A stretch of DNA of 64,000 nucleotides. Origin: Diphasiastrum complanatum (Eukaryota; Streptophyta; Lycopodiopsida; Lycopodiales; Lycopodiaceae). The stretch covers positions 55,523,458 to 55,587,457 of the forward strand of contig CM055098.1 in the NCBI GenBank assembly GCA_029204225.1, given 5' to 3'. Below the pieces are notes generated by a model. That model searched no databases. It had not been told where the DNA came from and saw only the letters and a list, made by a program, of their open reading frames with translations. The position numbers and the translations under genes are program-made. Below are positions 41,801 through 45,920 of the stretch, one piece after another; position 1 is the first letter of the stretch, and each line of letters starts with the position of its first letter.

Positions 41801-44800
41801 GTATGATTCAGGGAATCAACAAAGATCTCTCATCGGAATTTGATATGAAGTTCACTACAATATTTTCTTGGGATTGAGGTATGGAGAGCAGTACAGGGAC
41901 TATTCATTTCTCAATCTAAGTATTTCCTCATGAAATTCTAGAAAAGTTCTACATGTTATGTTTTTAGTCTTGGTTATGGTGCTATCTCTTGGAGTTCAAA
42001 GGAGCGACATACTATTGCTTTGTCATCTACAGAGGCAAAATATCGAGCTACTACAAGTGCAACATGTGAAGCAATATGGTTACGAAGGATTCTACATGAT
42101 GTACATGTGATACAAGATTCACCTATGGTACTTCAATGTGACAATCAAAGTTGTATTAAATTGGCGAAAAATCCAATTTTTCACAGCAGGACAAAACATA
42201 TTGAAGTACAACAACACTTCATCAGAGAGAAAATTCAAAGTGATGAAGTGGAGCTTATCTATTGCCCTACGGAAGAACAAGTTGCAGATATCTTTACCAA
42301 TTGGCAAAGAAAAATTTCAGAAGTTTAGAGAACTTCTAGGAGTAATAGATAACAAAGTAAACATTAAGGGGGAGTGTTAGCAATTAATGTTTATTTGACA
42401 CCCCTTAATGATAGTTTGGCCATGCCTGCATGCTATTTTTAGGGGCCATTCTAAATTTGTTTTTTATGCTTATGCATGTAGGTGGGCGCACTACAAATAA
42501 ATTAGGATCTATTTTAGTACTTAGAACTTCATTTTTAGTTCTTACCAAATATAGGTAATATTATTAGTAACTAGCTTTTGCTATTTTGCTATTTACTTTA
42601 GGCTCACTAGATTTTATCAATCATTAGAGAAACTATCTAAGAAGTCTGGCGCCCCACCTCAACTATTCCATTCAATTCAATAAGCTAGAGCATTTGCTCA
42701 ATTCTCCTATGATCTGTTTTCTCTCTATACTTAGTTTTATGTGAGTGCTAGTAGGACTAGTATTTCCATCTAGAATTTGTATCTCAAATTCCAACAAAGG
42801 AACTATTGGACACCCCAACTATCGAACCATTGAATACTAAACCTAACTATCATGAAGAGACAAAAACGCACACTCAGCCAAAGCCAAGTTACAAGAGTTA
42901 ACGCATACTAAAAAGTTTAGCATTAACTTTTCTTGTAATGATTAGCTTAAACTTTCTTGTAATTCCCTCGTTGGGAGTATATTTCAGAGGACCGTAATCA
43001 AAATAAGATAGAGAACTATAAAAGAAGTGACAAAGTATTGTGTGTCGAACTGTCGACTCTATCTAACACAAAAGGGAAGTTTAAAACACATTGTTCTTCT
43101 AGCATTGCTTGTGTTATACGAATTCCTTTGATTGTGATATTTTTTGTGATTCGCATTAGTCTAGATCATGCTTTCCGCATTTATGTTTTTACTACGCTAC
43201 ACAAGCATAATGTATGTTTGTTACCATTCGTTACACACACTTGTAGCAATAAGTACACCATTTTTCAATACTTAACATTGGGACTCTTTGGGTCTCACCT
43301 CTACTCCCATGTTTGTCATTTACTTACTAGCAACCAAGATCTTGGCTATCTAAGGGACATACAACACATCATGAACCAAGCCTCTCCTTACTCTTGTCAT
43401 GGTCACAAACCAAAATTTCTCTTTCCAATTTTGATAATTTCTATGCTGAAAAAACACTCCTAATGCTTTCTTTGTTGAGCATGCTCTGGTCACCTCTCCT
43501 TTCTTTCCTTGCCCCAATACTGCCATCAGGGCTATCGCATCTTCCTTGTCTTCTACCTCAGCAACATTGACTTGTGTTGGACGACTTCTTATTTTTTCTT
43601 CTGACCTCCTCGGGCATTTTCTTGCAAAATGATCAGCGTCGTTGTAGCAAAAACATATTCAATCTTTGTTTCCACTCATTTCTTGCATATGTACGGTATC
43701 TTTCCCAGCTAGTGTTATGCTTGATCATCCCATATTTGCTCTCCCTTAGTTGGGGCTTTTCTTGTACCTTGTTGAAGTTTTGTGCCAACATTCTGCCAAT
43801 AAGCACATGTTCCTCTAAAGTTAATATGGTTTCCTTCTTGAAGAAAGGCCTGTGTAGCATATCCTAGAACAAGATCATCTGACCTCCCTTCTAAGATCAT
43901 TCTCAATGCATCATACAAGTTGGTAAGACTCCCTAGTACGGTAAAGATTATATATGATATATGACTGCTCATTCTCCCTCCAAATGCCTAGCAATGCATT
44001 TCATCCTCTCAAGGTGTGCTGCGATAGAATCTCCTTCCCCAAACTTAATAGCAGCTAGTTGTCTTCTCAGCAAAAAGCCATTAGCTAAGCTCTTTGTTTC
44101 GTAAATTAATTGCAAAATATCCCAAACTTCTCTTGCCATTGCTGCAGGTTAGACTTGCGTGGCTAGCACTTCACCCAGCCACCAGCAAATCAATACAACA
44201 CCCTTTTGCTCTTTCACACGATGGAGATGCACCTTCTTCATGTCCAATTCACGACTACTCATCATCAGCTTAGTGTACCTAATGAGCAAACTGCAATAAT
44301 TAAGAAAGTAGCACATAAAAGTACAAGCAATAGTTTGCCTGCTTTCCCACATATGATATGGATGAGGTGGGCTAGATGAGGTGGGCTACTGCGTGTAGTA
44401 GGCTAAGCCGCAGGAGCGGCAAATACTGCTACACGCTGTAGCCCACTGTCGGATTAATGATACCTGATGTAGCTGGAGAGAGATAGACGGTCAAGATCTA
44501 AATCTGTTTACAAGCCTGCACTATGGAACATAATGAACCTTCTCTCAACCAACGACGTAATGCCACGTGTTCAATATCACTCCTCACGACTGCTATGGAT
44601 ACTCGCTTGTCATACAACATCAAGAACCAAAAGTTTAAAGAATCAAGAAAACTTAGTTTGTGCTATCCCAAATAAATACAGTGCTGCATATCTTTCCAAA
44701 CAACAAAGGTTCTGCTTAACTCTGAATCGTTTAAGCTTAACCATCTTGCACAAAGATGAACTATACTCTGCAAAGTGAGTATATGAGACAAAGCCAGCAA

Positions 44801-45840
44801 ATTCTCATTTGGGTCGACTCCTGAGTTGCACTTGATTGTTGCTATTAAAGCTTTCCTTACGGCATCTTGCAAAACGGTATGCACTAATACCTCCTCAACA
44901 AGTGCAAACGAGCTTACAATCTTCATAATACCCCACATGCCTTAAAAGTGATATTGACAATTCCAACAAACATTGGCCATCTCGAAAGACAGGAAAGCAG
45001 AAGACAAGTTTGCTGGTATTTCAAAGCTTTAAGAATGAAGATTCAATCACATGTTTCAAGCACAATAATCAACAGAATATGAGGAGCAAAAATGGTAATC
45101 AGGGGTCACCTGTGTGCGATTCTTCCCAGAACCTGACGCTCCTGCACAAACTCCACAAAGTGCTGCGTATCAGCTACGTCGCACTGCAATAGGCATTGAA
45201 CTATCAATTAGCTTTACAAAACTCTATCATAGCCAACCATTAACTAGACTTACCAATCTCAAACAGTTCATAATATGTATTTATACCAAAATTAAGTATG
45301 CAAACTCAAATACATAGAAAATTGACTCCAATCTAGGATAAAGTTGTTAGAAACCGTACCAATGTATCCAAGTGTCAGAGGCAAAACACTGAGTGTACAA
45401 GGGGAGAGGCTTGTTACAAGGCCAGCGCCAAAAATAACAGCAAAACTGAAGAACAATAATCAGCTATGTCAAACAGAGTGGAAATACACAGTTTTAAATC
45501 TGCAGAGGATTATCAAACTCTAAACTGTAAAGAGTTGAAGGATAATTGACCTTGCAGGGCCAATCGATGACAATTGGAGCTGCACCACATTGTTTGCTTG
45601 CTGGCCCGAGTTATACAGAAGATTGCTGAACCAATCAGCTGCAGACGCCCCATTCACTACTGCAATAATGTCCAGCGAAGCTGCTGCAGCGGGCTTGATC
45701 AAGCGAGGCACAGGCCGCCCTTGCAATTTCAGGTTCAATGGTACGAAGAGTCGAGAACCCAGTGTGGTAAATCTCCAAGAGCTGCGATTTCTGATGCAAA
45801 GGGAGGGAGCAGGAGAAGCGGGGATACAGCAAAGCGCCAT
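2824..45840 (-). CDS. CCDA: Chloroplast CcdA-type cytochrome c biogenesis protein, 9 exons, 319 aa
   Basis: Spliced CDS on the minus strand: 45840-45551, 45445-45360, 45141-45110, 20913-20752, 7966-7894, 7718-7618, 4150-4058, 3092-3046, 2899-2824. All joints use GT and AG and keep the frame; the total is 960 nt including the TGA at 2824-2826. The family is a polytopic thylakoid membrane protein that passes reducing equivalents from stroma to lumen, for cytochrome f/b6f haem attachment and thiol-disulfide balance, typically with HCF164. The two family cysteines are visible, each in an SPC motif: Cys113 ([10 protein letters not shown]) and Cys232 (SPCSTPVLA). Six hydrophobic segments lie near residues 98-124, 138-160, 168-188, 220-245, 251-278 and 295-312. 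Residues 1 to about 60 are rich in Ser, Arg and Ala, like a transit peptide. No stop or frameshift occurs, so the gene looks functional despite introns of 24.2 and 12.8 kb full of transposons. Confidence 0.93.
3046..3092 (-). CDS. CCDA: CCDA exon 8
   Basis: 47 nt encoding residues 280-294 ([15 protein letters not shown]). Acceptor ATGTTGCAG, donor ACCAG|GTGAGA. This is the short loop before the last helix. Confidence 0.93.
4058..4150 (-). CDS. CCDA: CCDA exon 7 (helix 5)
   Basis: 93 nt, phase 0 at both ends, encoding residues 249-279 ([20 protein letters not shown]...). Acceptor CTTCACAG, donor TTACAG|GTATCT. Confidence 0.94.
4678..5032. repeat. Pair of diverged direct repeats
   Basis: 4678-4781 and 4942-5032 share CACATAAGCCTGATT, GTGCAGGCT and the following GATCCTCT phrase. 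The SINE-like insertion separates them. The family is unknown. Confidence 0.6.
4789..4873 (-). mobile_element. tRNA-derived SINE-like insertion with 16-bp target duplication
   Basis: On the minus strand, an A-box-like TGGCTTAGTTGG is followed by a B-box GGTTCGAGCC, the spacing of a tRNA-type Pol III promoter. The 85-bp insert is flanked by an exact 16-bp direct repeat (TGTAAATACATAAATG) at 4773-4788 and 4874-4889, as expected from LINE-mediated insertion. It cannot fold as a normal tRNA because the anticodon arm is wrong, and it has no poly(A). It lies in CCDA intron 6. Confidence 0.8.
5033..7617. other. Rest of CCDA intron 6, no gene seen
   Basis: About 2.6 kb of AT-rich intron. Short ORFs here have no recognisable motif. 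An 11-bp perfect inverted repeat (ATAAATGTCAC at 6850-6860, complement at 6884-6894) could form a hairpin. Confidence 0.5.
7618..7718 (-). CDS. CCDA: CCDA exon 6 (second SPC cysteine motif)
   Basis: 101 nt encoding residues 215-248, including [18 protein letters not shown] with the second conserved cysteine (Cys232). The donor is TCACAA|GTTGGT. The acceptor GTCCAG is preceded by 13 consecutive G residues (C on the plus strand, 7724-7736) where a pyrimidine tract is expected. Confidence 0.92.
7894..7966 (-). CDS. CCDA: CCDA exon 5
   Basis: 73 nt encoding residues 191-214 ([20 protein letters not shown]...), the loop between helices 3 and 4. The acceptor GGTTTGAAG is weak in pyrimidines; the donor CATCAA|GTAAGA is strong. 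The phase is 0 in and 1 out. Confidence 0.88.
8064..8497 (+). repeat. 5' LTR of the coreless gypsy element
   Basis: 434 bp, starting AGTTATGGACTCGGCTCA and ending CGTAACT. It matches 11613-12052 with few differences, including a small indel near 8140. Confidence 0.93.
8498..8510 (+). promoter_or_regulatory. Primer binding site, tRNA-Met type
   Basis: TGGTATCAG directly after the 5' LTR matches the first nine bases of the usual tRNA-iMet primer site. The next bases (CGCA) differ from the common GAGC. Confidence 0.75.
8791..9060 (+). repeat. Leader minisatellite, about 80-bp period, 4 units
   Basis: The phrase TGTTTGCAGG recurs at 8791, 8871 and 8950, followed by (C)TGTCCAGCG-like text; a fourth, diverged unit is near 9034. 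The pyrimidine-rich repeat leaves all three plus frames open, so these ORFs are not evidence of protein. Confidence 0.75.
9196..9660 (+). pseudogene. Gag N-terminal remnant
   Basis: Frame opened by ATG at 9196 with in-frame stops near 9220 and 9346. After these come a Pro-rich segment and a gag-like piece ([20 protein letters not shown]) that ends at TAG 9658-9660. Typical gypsy gag proteins have this FSG...(A)W(L)..(L/F)..YF pattern. Zinc knuckle, protease and RT do not follow. Confidence 0.7.
9620..10315 (-). CDS. Antisense ORF of 231 codons inside the coreless element, unknown protein
   Basis: An uninterrupted minus-strand frame in the segment that replaces the retroviral core. I do not recognise the product; it is rich in hydrophobic and acidic residues with repeated DxxxxF patterns. 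Its C-terminal part ([20 protein letters not shown]) resembles the plus-strand frame at 10328-10792 ([11 protein letters not shown]...STISRFVA), suggesting a diverged inverted repeat. It could be a captured host fragment, an accessory antisense ORF, or chance. Confidence 0.35.
   Translation of the reverse strand: MSIKAHMSNTEVYGGNIPKNYLREEKEFSQGTLMVSEHQNKVATQHRRPSQISYSVVIPGFIDIETVYLGGISTIAFAHTSDCPPGLVVGAVSSPLVSISPSLESVMADVPVDFYGVLHGSTFDGSLAIGDQVVSFFALLHGSLLEVCDLPHDISTVPDMIHVPLALTVTHFSSEDICQMVTITYLGYLYAGIFLDEYTDILPSLGVSTYRFAAVHADAMDIWHSWSEDQS
10328..10792 (+). CDS. Plus-strand ORF of 154 codons in the same segment, unknown
   Basis: Open frame with no known domain. See its likeness to the antisense ORF at 9620-10315. 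It ends just before the integrase remnant and in a different frame. Confidence 0.3.
   Translation: MDIAPMLATDVAEPVPRSSAFLLFLTCAPGVYFGITLAASSDGSSDSPSVFGVSYDGLVCPYEAFLDEFFGYSLSVGASTISRFVATIFMHHVFLDDALISWTFWSFWHAALLVIWALRVPYAIGTSHSWALWIPWAFDHVGAYFSILSYPLSG
10950..11565 (+). pseudogene. Integrase C-terminus and chromodomain
   Basis: Part of a frame open from 10789. The recognisable portion starts near [16 protein letters not shown], continues with GDMVYLRLR and [13 protein letters not shown], and ends with the chromodomain-like [18 protein letters not shown]. It matches the C-terminal end of chromovirus integrases. The catalytic DDE core is missing upstream. Confidence 0.85.
11613..12052 (+). 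repeat. 3' LTR of the coreless gypsy element
   Basis: 440 bp, partner of 8064-8497. The purine-rich GCCAGGGAG just before it is the likely polypurine tract. Confidence 0.93.
12053..14990. other. CCDA intron 4 stretch with no recognised gene
   Basis: About 2.9 kb. Short ORFs (for example 12707-13102) carry no known motif and no splice evidence. No LTR pair or inverted repeat was found. Confidence 0.5.
14991..15472 (+). repeat. LTR of a deleted gypsy element, followed by primer site
   Basis: It starts TGTTACAT and ends ATGTAATAG just before TGGTATCAGAGC (15474), the tRNA-Met primer site. About 480 bp. No partner LTR was found in the window. Confidence 0.65.
15473..16222 (+). pseudogene. Gypsy RNase H and integrase N-terminus remnant
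   Basis: After a leader, the text jumps into the RNase H C-terminal part ([35 protein letters not shown]), with stops. It then gives the integrase zinc region start ([10 protein letters not shown]) before ending at 16222. Gag, protease and RT are deleted. The zinc-binding HHCC segment is broken. Confidence 0.8.
16235..16750 (+). pseudogene. Gypsy gag C-terminus with zinc knuckle
   Basis: A 169-codon frame with a Pro/Ser-rich part and a CX2CX4HX4C knuckle, [14 protein letters not shown], near 16468-16512, typical of gypsy gag. It follows the previous remnant directly and probably belongs to a different copy. Confidence 0.85.
16760..17405 (+). pseudogene. Gypsy protease and RT N-terminal fragment
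   Basis: It includes the protease C-terminal motif [10 protein letters not shown] and the linker to RT ([15 protein letters not shown]...PYRMS). It stops in the RT N-terminus at 17403, where the LINE fragment begins. The protease active-site end is decayed. Confidence 0.82.
17420..19020 (-). pseudogene. LINE (non-LTR) reverse transcriptase fragment
   Basis: Minus-strand text gives an RT segment CFVDFRKAFDSVP (near 19000), [13 protein letters not shown] with the YADD catalytic motif (near 18730), and a thumb-like stretch with GLYAAETW (18193-18450). The C-terminal piece, [20 protein letters not shown], is at 17469-17738. Several frameshifts and stops are present. The 5' half with the endonuclease is missing, as usual for truncated LINEs. 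Confidence 0.88.
19021..20751. other. CCDA intron 4, 5' part, no gene seen
   Basis: About 1.7 kb between the LINE fragment and CCDA exon 4. ORFs at 19604-19849 and 20192-20377 are short and lack known motifs. Confidence 0.5.
20752..20913 (-). CDS. CCDA: CCDA exon 4 (helices 2 and 3)
   Basis: 162 nt, phase 0 at both ends. Acceptor CTGGCAG|GTT, donor CTTGAG|GTAGCT. It encodes residues 137-190, with the motifs [16 protein letters not shown] and [12 protein letters not shown], both diagnostic of plant CcdA. It stands alone between introns of 24.2 kb (upstream) and 12.8 kb (downstream). Confidence 0.94.
20914..21851. other. Start of unique part of CCDA intron 3, no gene seen
   Basis: AT-rich. 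A short direct repeat, GAAGTATGGATAGTGTG, lies near 21756 and 21810. A minus ORF at 21172-21480 is hydrophobic but has no recognised motif. Confidence 0.45.
21852..22264 (+). repeat. 5' LTR (3' portion) of the gypsy element
   Basis: It matches 26385-26595 closely in the overlapping part, and ends just before the primer site at 22265. Confidence 0.85.
22265..22282 (+). promoter_or_regulatory. Primer binding site, tRNA-Met type
   Basis: TGGTATCAGAGCAGTTGC directly after the LTR; the first 12 bases fit the plant tRNA-iMet primer site. Confidence 0.85.
22328..22842 (+). pseudogene. Gypsy gag
   Basis: Frame with the gag core [30 protein letters not shown] and [14 protein letters not shown]. It is interrupted before the zinc knuckle by a frameshift at 22830-22842; the following basic region continues in another frame. 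Confidence 0.85.
22827..24653 (+). pseudogene. Gypsy protease and reverse transcriptase
   Basis: A 608-codon frame. The protease motif is changed to DIGSSHNV (usual DxGAxHxF). RT motifs in order: [51 protein letters not shown] and [10 protein letters not shown]. The FVDD box keeps both aspartates. A frameshift at about 24640 breaks it from RNase H. It is degenerate but recent enough to be read without gaps. Confidence 0.92.
24650..25130 (+). pseudogene. Gypsy RNase H
   Basis: [42 protein letters not shown] and VADALSHL are the usual RNase H landmarks with catalytic D and E residues. The frame continues into the linker to integrase. Confidence 0.92.
25310..26138 (+). pseudogene. Gypsy integrase, internally deleted
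   Basis: The zinc region ([11 protein letters not shown] ... CFKCQVNK) is split by a 23-bp tandem duplication at 25386-25430 that shifts the frame. The first catalytic Asp (VVVDRL) and the second ([14 protein letters not shown]) are present. The text then jumps to [16 protein letters not shown], losing about 30 residues that include the catalytic Glu. The C-terminal barrel and chromodomain are gone. Confidence 0.88.
26139..26595 (+). repeat. 3' LTR of the gypsy element, 3'-truncated
   Basis: It shares phrases with the 5' LTR up to GGTTAAGGGGTGCT, where it is cut. It contains a tandem duplication of about 45 bp (26357-26401 and 26425-26470). Confidence 0.75.
26614..27421 (-). pseudogene. Ty1/copia RT C-terminus and RNase H fragment
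   Basis: Minus-strand pieces: [66 protein letters not shown], and [20 protein letters not shown]. This is the copia RT-to-RNase H region, with frameshifts. It breaks at the residues KSEE, before the usual QLADIFTK motif. Confidence 0.88.
27438..28700 (+). pseudogene. Gypsy gag with zinc knuckle, and protease start
   Basis: Gag core [38 protein letters not shown] and [20 protein letters not shown]. Then a stop at 28233, and in the same frame a knuckle [14 protein letters not shown]. The protease active site is DDGATHNF near 28580. Confidence 0.9.
28707..29201 (+). pseudogene. Gypsy protease C-terminus and RT linker
   Basis: [14 protein letters not shown] is the protease C-terminal motif. [20 protein letters not shown] leads into RT. 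It is in the gag frame and breaks by frameshift at about 29200. Confidence 0.9.
29209..30045 (+). pseudogene. Gypsy reverse transcriptase
   Basis: [46 protein letters not shown] and [11 protein letters not shown] are intact RT motifs, with the FLDD catalytic box near 29615. It ends at a frameshift in the RNase H entry. Confidence 0.93.
30048..30425 (+). pseudogene. Gypsy RNase H
   Basis: [57 protein letters not shown] and VVDALSRM. It ends at TAG 30423. Confidence 0.93.
30660..32057 (+). CDS. Gypsy integrase with chromodomain, intact frame of 465 codons
   Basis: Zinc region [10 protein letters not shown] ... [10 protein letters not shown]. The DDE core residues are all present: [25 protein letters not shown] and [13 protein letters not shown]. 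Then the [19 protein letters not shown] barrel and the chromodomain [16 protein letters not shown]. No stop occurs in this part, so it is the best preserved retroviral frame in the window, although the rest of the polyprotein is broken. Confidence 0.93.
   Translation: MVEGQLTQGFKWKQYSIQDEYLLYRDRVYVPNSEDYRQQVLYECHDNPSAGHPGIQKTYELLRRQFFWPSMKKDVHQYVTSCQKCQVNKAERLKVGGLLHPLEIPASKWESISMDFIVGLPKTQKGNDAIWVTVDRLTKMAHFIPTKTTVRAPELARLFVDGLFKLYGLPSGIVSDRDSKFTGNFWRAVFHHLHTKLNMSTTDHPQTDGQTERVNQVLEDMLRAYVSKKQINWEEYLSILEFAYNSTKHSATGYSPFMLMYGFQPRSPTAVGFKQEKVEAARNFLEDLNQMIEHAKRSIRQSQDRARHYADPHRRDVQFSTGEKVYLRVPVDSKTLKSGVCAKLSPRYCGPFTISRRLGEVTYELELPHSSKVFPVFYVSQLRKALTRSDNLVGDSVLVLPLDPQQPPHEPEEILDSRETQTRHTLYREYLVKWNDQPVENATWERGSVLRKIFPNFVLEDQDGS
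32069..32400 (+). repeat. 3' LTR (5' portion) of the long gypsy copy
   Basis: It starts TGTTACGAGCTCGTAACC directly after the polypurine tract. The first 17 bases contain a perfect 16-bp palindrome, 32070-32085. The far end is unclear because another element's gag begins near 32412. Confidence 0.7.
32412..33173 (-). pseudogene. Gypsy gag, minus strand
   Basis: Minus-strand frame with a Pro-rich N-terminus ([15 protein letters not shown]), then a stop near 32796, then [20 protein letters not shown] and [20 protein letters not shown], a typical gag core. It is the start of an element truncated at 32412 by the neighbouring LTR. Confidence 0.85.
33174..34130 (-). repeat. Repeat-rich leader of the minus-strand gypsy element
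   Basis: Degenerate repeats without ORF value. CCCTGCT(G/A)GAAA...ACAGGTCTGA recurs at 33411 and 33482 (71-bp step), and AAGAGGGCG recurs near 33650, 33834 and 33928. The leader lies between the primer site (34152) and gag. Confidence 0.6.
34073..34370. repeat. 148-bp tandem duplication carrying the primer binding site
   Basis: Units 34073-34220 and 34221-34370 are nearly identical. Each contains, on the minus strand, TTGGTATCAGAGCCTCG, the tRNA-Met primer site, and a CTCTCTCTAGAACGA run. The element therefore has two primer sites in tandem at its LTR-leader junction. Confidence 0.85.
34500..36290 (-). mobile_element. Ty1/copia 5' end (LTR, gag, protease start), minus strand
   Basis: Primer site TGGTATCAGAACGG at 35727-35740, start ATG at 35710 ([18 protein letters not shown]), and gag with basic lysine stretches. 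Two zinc knuckles, CDHCHKPGH and [14 protein letters not shown], lie near 34900-35010. The protease start [14 protein letters not shown] is near 34740, the usual Ser of DSG being changed to Leu. Many frameshifts. The LTR is about 35745-36290. It is the same family as the copia element at 38858-42796. Confidence 0.85.
36430..37200 (-). pseudogene. Gypsy integrase C-terminus and chromodomain fragment
   Basis: Minus-strand pieces: [16 protein letters not shown] (near 37040), [15 protein letters not shown] and [12 protein letters not shown] (36720-36830), and [17 protein letters not shown] (near 36500). The chromodomain is nearly the same as in the 8-12 kb element, so the two are related. Stops are frequent. 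Confidence 0.82.
37571..38283. mobile_element. Non-autonomous hAT-like DNA element, copy B
   Basis: 713 bp with 11-bp TIRs (CATAGTTGCAC) and an exact 8-bp duplication ACTGGGAC at 37563-37570 and 38284-38291. The core shares long stretches with copy A on the opposite strand, for example the phrase GGTATCAGATGAAAGCTC and the G/C-run block. The subterminal palindromes are mainly GAAACGCGTTTC rather than GAATCGCGATTC. A-runs and T-runs sit near 38163-38200. It has no transposase. It lies in CCDA intron 3. Confidence 0.88.
38735..38857. repeat. Left part of an older LTR split by a copia insertion
   Basis: Its style (repeated ACTATCGAAC, GGACAC phrases) continues at 42797. The junction text ATTCGAAG | AAGGAACT suggests one sequence interrupted by the copia element. 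Confidence 0.5.
38858..39172 (+). repeat. 5' LTR of copia element, 3'-truncated
   Basis: Nearly identical to the first 315 bp of 42377-42796, cut after GCTAGAGCAT. Confidence 0.88.
39177..39710 (+). pseudogene. Copia gag, 5'-truncated
   Basis: [40 protein letters not shown], and zinc knuckles [14 protein letters not shown] (first Cys lost to Tyr) and [14 protein letters not shown]. The frame breaks in a 10-A run at about 39691. Confidence 0.88.
39814..40660 (+). pseudogene. Copia protease and integrase N-half
   Basis: Protease [20 protein letters not shown]-pre-integrase [22 protein letters not shown] zinc region [10 protein letters not shown], and integrase [20 protein letters not shown] and SDNGGEY. 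After a stop at 40576, the catalytic C-half is deleted and the text resumes at [17 protein letters not shown]. Confidence 0.9.
40662..41274 (+). pseudogene. Copia integrase C-terminus and linker
   Basis: [38 protein letters not shown] and [10 protein letters not shown], then a low-complexity linker before RT. Confidence 0.85.
41280..41877 (+). pseudogene. Copia reverse transcriptase
   Basis: [51 protein letters not shown] and [12 protein letters not shown] (the YVDD box). It stops at 41875, and a deletion then leads to RNase H. Confidence 0.93.
41995..42328 (+). pseudogene. Copia RNase H
   Basis: [54 protein letters not shown] and [10 protein letters not shown] stop at 42326 precedes the 3' LTR. 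Confidence 0.92.
42377..42796 (+). repeat. 3' LTR of copia element
   Basis: TG...CA ends, about 420 bp. Confidence 0.85.
42797..43160. repeat. Right part of the older LTR, related to the copia LTR at 35745-36290
   Basis: It shares CTTGTAATGATTAGCT and the GTGATTCG(C/T)ATTAG phrase with the complement of 35770-36070. It is therefore a solo or truncated LTR of the same copia family, in plus orientation. Confidence 0.6.
43480..44345 (-). pseudogene. Copia gag fragment, minus strand
   Basis: [40 protein letters not shown] and a zinc-knuckle remnant [13 protein letters not shown] near 43600-43645. This is the UBN2-type gag arrangement of copia elements. Frameshifts are present. Confidence 0.8.
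44381..44446. repeat. 18-bp inverted repeat (hairpin)
   Basis: Arms 44381-44398 and 44429-44446 pair with a single mismatch; the loop is 30 nt. It lies in CCDA intron 3, 660 bp before exon 3. Confidence 0.75.
44447..45109. other. Start of CCDA intron 3, no gene seen
   Basis: AT-rich intron sequence with no recognised repeat. Confidence 0.5.
45110..45141 (-). CDS. CCDA: CCDA exon 3, 32-nt microexon
   Basis: Acceptor TTTGTGCAG, donor CACAG|GTGACC. The 32 nt encode [11 protein letters not shown], the hydrophilic loop after the first helix. Phase 1 from exon 2 and phase 0 into exon 4 both fit. The exon was placed by family alignment and phase, so its acceptor is the least certain of the nine. 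Confidence 0.8.
45360..45445 (-). CDS. CCDA: CCDA exon 2 (first SPC cysteine motif)
   Basis: 86 nt between acceptor GTTCTTCAG and donor ATTG|GTACGG. It encodes residues 97-125 and contains [16 protein letters not shown], the first conserved cysteine motif of the CcdA family. It is too short to show up as a long ORF. It follows a 105-nt intron. Confidence 0.93.
45551..45840 (-). CDS. CCDA: CCDA exon 1 (transit peptide and N-terminus)
   Basis: Residues 1-96 plus two bases. The start at 45840 is chosen because the ATG is followed by GC (ATGGC, a good plant context) and opens a basic, Ser/Ala-rich leader. The open frame continues upstream only into a CA/TG microsatellite, which is not credible protein. 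The donor is GCAAG|GTCAAT, with the last exon base at 45551. The region after residue 65 ([17 protein letters not shown]) precedes the first membrane segment and should be the mature N-terminus. Confidence 0.88.
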
Positions 45841-45860
45841 AGCTTGGCACGAAAGAACTC

Positions 45861-45920
45861 TCTCTCTCGCGCACGCACACACACACACACACACGCACGC
45901 ACACACAGACACACACATAT
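45861..45920. repeat. CA/TG and CT/GA microsatellite upstream of CCDA start
   Basis: A CTCTCTCTC run followed by a CA dinucleotide array with CGCA interruptions. It lies 20-80 bp upstream of the CCDA ATG, in the presumed 5' UTR or core promoter. It keeps false upstream frames open on both strands. Confidence 0.85.

Larger units (their letters stand above)
38858..42796 (+). mobile_element. Ty1/copia retrotransposon with internal deletions
   Basis: The LTRs start TGTTAG(G/C)AATTAATG at 38858 and 42377; the right one ends CCAACA at 42796. The left LTR is fused after about 310 bp to the middle of gag, so its end, the primer site and the gag start are deleted. Gag, protease, integrase, RT and RNase H remnants follow in order. 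There is a short polypurine run (AAGGGGGAG) just before the right LTR. It lies in CCDA intron 3. Confidence 0.9.

Noticed and set aside
42797-42801. Clear 5-bp target duplication for the copia element at 38858
   Set aside because: Left flank CGAAG and right flank AAGGA do not match over 5 bp; only AAG is shared, so no duplication is claimed.
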